A stretch of 64,000 bases of DNA, taken from the NCBI GenBank assembly GCA_016839555.1, contig JAEOUA010000008.1:248001-312000 (forward strand), given 5' to 3'. This stretch comes from Promethearchaeota archaeon. Lineage in GTDB: Archaea > Asgardarchaeota > Lokiarchaeia > Sigyniarchaeales > SOKP01. Shown in pieces: positions 62,976 through 64,000 of the stretch (the stretch's first letter is position 1; each line of letters opens with the position of its first letter). Both the position numbers and the translations under genes were made by a program. Below the pieces are notes generated by a model that worked only from the letters and a program-made list of their open reading frames with translations, was not told where the DNA came from and ran no database searches.

Positions 62976-64000
62976 TCATTCATTAAAAATTTTTATTTTA
63001 TACGGTTTTCCTCCAGATCTCGCTGATTTTGAAGCAGCGATACCTGCCATACAAAAATTAGCACCTATTTTTGCATGGAACTTAGGTTTTGTATTTTGTT
63101 CAATTGCCAAAAGCCAATCATCCATTATACGTACTTGGGCGCCATAAAAAACTCCTTCCACTGGGGCTATTATTTCTGCCAATCTTTTATCATCAATAAT
63201 TTTACTTTCGCCCTTTCTATGTTTACTGCGAGTGATGATATGATCTTTTGCTAAAAAGAGTCGCCCGGGTTTACCGATTTCATAACATTCATATGTTCCC
63301 GTTCTGCCCACCACCTGAATCATAATCCTGCTTGGTTCTCTAGCAAATATATAAGCATTTGCGCATTTTGCGATTGCGCCCGTTTCAGTTATAAATAATC
63401 CTATATGAAATGCTTTTGCGGGACTACAGATTGGATCCCCTTGATACCCCCCGATATCATTCGCATAGCTTACTACTTCTATGAATGGTCTTGGATTCTC
63501 GATTCCACCTAGACAAACTTGAGCAGGTCCAATCGAATGGGCATACATAAGCGGATCAAATAATTGATACCAAGAATAAACGCGGGGGGTGTCTACTCCT
63601 CCAGAATTATCTTTTCTCCAGCGATAGGTCACATCGTGAAGATACTCAGATTCCACATAAACCGTTAGACCAATTTTTCTGGACGATGTGAGATACCCTG
63701 CATATAAAACCTCGGGCAAAAAGCAATAATTTTCACCTAATTGATATATCTTCCCAGAGTTTTCTTCAGCAGCGATTACTTTTTTAATATTTTCTTCCTT
63801 AATGCACATCGGTATTTCTGAAAATACATGGTATCCCGTTTCTAATGCTGCTATTGTCTGTTGAGCATGAAATTGTGGAGGGCTACATATAATAACGGCA
63901 TCGAGCTTAGGAGTATCTAATAGATCATCAAAATTTTTAGCGATTTTAATATTGCTTTCTTTTTTGAGATATTCTTGAGCCTTTGGATCTGGGTCATATC
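62976..64000 (-). CDS. Gfo/Idh/MocA-family oxidoreductase (5' end outside window)
   Basis: The frame is open to the window edge; the ATG at 63809 is internal. The visible N-terminal part is the end of the Rossmann fold: DAVIICSPPQFHAQQTIAAL, then GYHVFSEIPM, where the usual EKP lysine is Ile. The C-terminal domain has the substrate-strand pattern RWRKDNSGGVDTPRV and GGYQGDPIC. The family oxidises sugars and inositols with NAD(P). The missing lysine suggests a divergent subfamily or a different catalytic residue. Inositol 2-dehydrogenase (IolG) belongs here, but a link with the iol-like genes 60 kb away is only a possibility. Confidence 0.8.
   Translation of the reverse strand, partial: YDPDPKAQEYLKKESNIKIAKNFDDLLDTPKLDAVIICSPPQFHAQQTIAALETGYHVFSEIPMCIKEENIKKVIAAEENSGKIYQLGENYCFLPEVLYAGYLTSSRKIGLTVYVESEYLHDVTYRWRKDNSGGVDTPRVYSWYQLFDPLMYAHSIGPAQVCLGGIENPRPFIEVVSYANDIGGYQGDPICSPAKAFHIGLFITETGAIAKCANAYIFAREPSRIMIQVVGRTGTYECYEIGKPGRLFLAKDHIITRSKHRKGESKIIDDKRLAEIIAPVEGVFYGAQVRIMDDWLLAIEQNTKPKFHAKIGANFCMAGIAASKSARSGGKPYKIKIFNE

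Overview
The window looks like a chromosomal segment of an Asgard archaeon, most likely of the Lokiarchaeales/Prometheoarchaeum type. It is very AT-rich, most genes stand alone or in short operons behind TATA-like boxes, and many starts are GTG or TTG. The strongest lineage marker is a full-length eukaryote-grade actin (lokiactin, 49272-50411, minus). Supporting markers are an Arf-like GTPase fused to a longin-like domain, several other longin/roadblock-like proteins, a COG2229-like small GTPase, a selenoprotein with an in-frame TGA, and a tRNA-Asp split by two non-canonical bulge-helix-bulge introns. I saw no insertion sequence, prophage or CRISPR array.

Left end (1-9.5 kb): genes resembling the Thermotoga inositol pathway (iolM partial, iolO-like, iolN-like) surround a trmO. 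Next is a minus-strand operon of an SCP2 protein, an acetoacetate-decarboxylase-family enzyme, a GlcD-like flavoprotein and a CCG-domain Fe-S protein. tRNA-Arg(TCG), a second SCP2-like protein and the two-intron tRNA-Asp(GTC) follow. From 9.8 to 18 kb lie an MFS transporter, an alpha/beta hydrolase, a PIN toxin with a tiny partner ORF, a third SCP2 protein, a secreted transglutaminase-like protein, an M48 protease and the selenocysteine peroxiredoxin-like gene with a candidate SECIS.

Middle (18-36.5 kb): mostly house-cleaning genes, including a MutY-like glycosylase, N-formylglutamate amidohydrolase, HAD phosphatase, TatD, a ThyA-fold protein, Maf, YjjX and a RimK-like ligase. After these come a coiled-coil protein, an unknown protein and a small GTPase. 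Two tandem copies of a UroD-type methyltransferase plus corrinoid protein pair mark a recent duplication, with a gene relic trapped between them.

36.5-45.7 kb: a three-gene operon encodes a degenerate AAA+ protein, an SMC-like ATPase and a protein with a kleisin-like C-terminus. An ScpB-like gene lies 5 kb away. An ars locus (ArsR, operator, Acr3 pump, arsenate reductase) and an HD phosphohydrolase follow.

45.8-61 kb: this is the most unusual part. It holds two tandem 7TM proteins, a roadblock-like/TrmB-type HTH regulator in an operon with two paralogous microproteins and actin, a VapBC pair, an 8TM protein with a cytoplasmic longin-like tail, a longin-Arf GTPase fusion, two large longin-TPR-longin proteins and a response regulator fused to the same longin-like domain. 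Together they look like a signalling or membrane-dynamics module built from eukaryote-like parts. The right end carries an ArsB/NhaD-type permease, a rubredoxin and a partial Gfo/Idh/MocA oxidoreductase.
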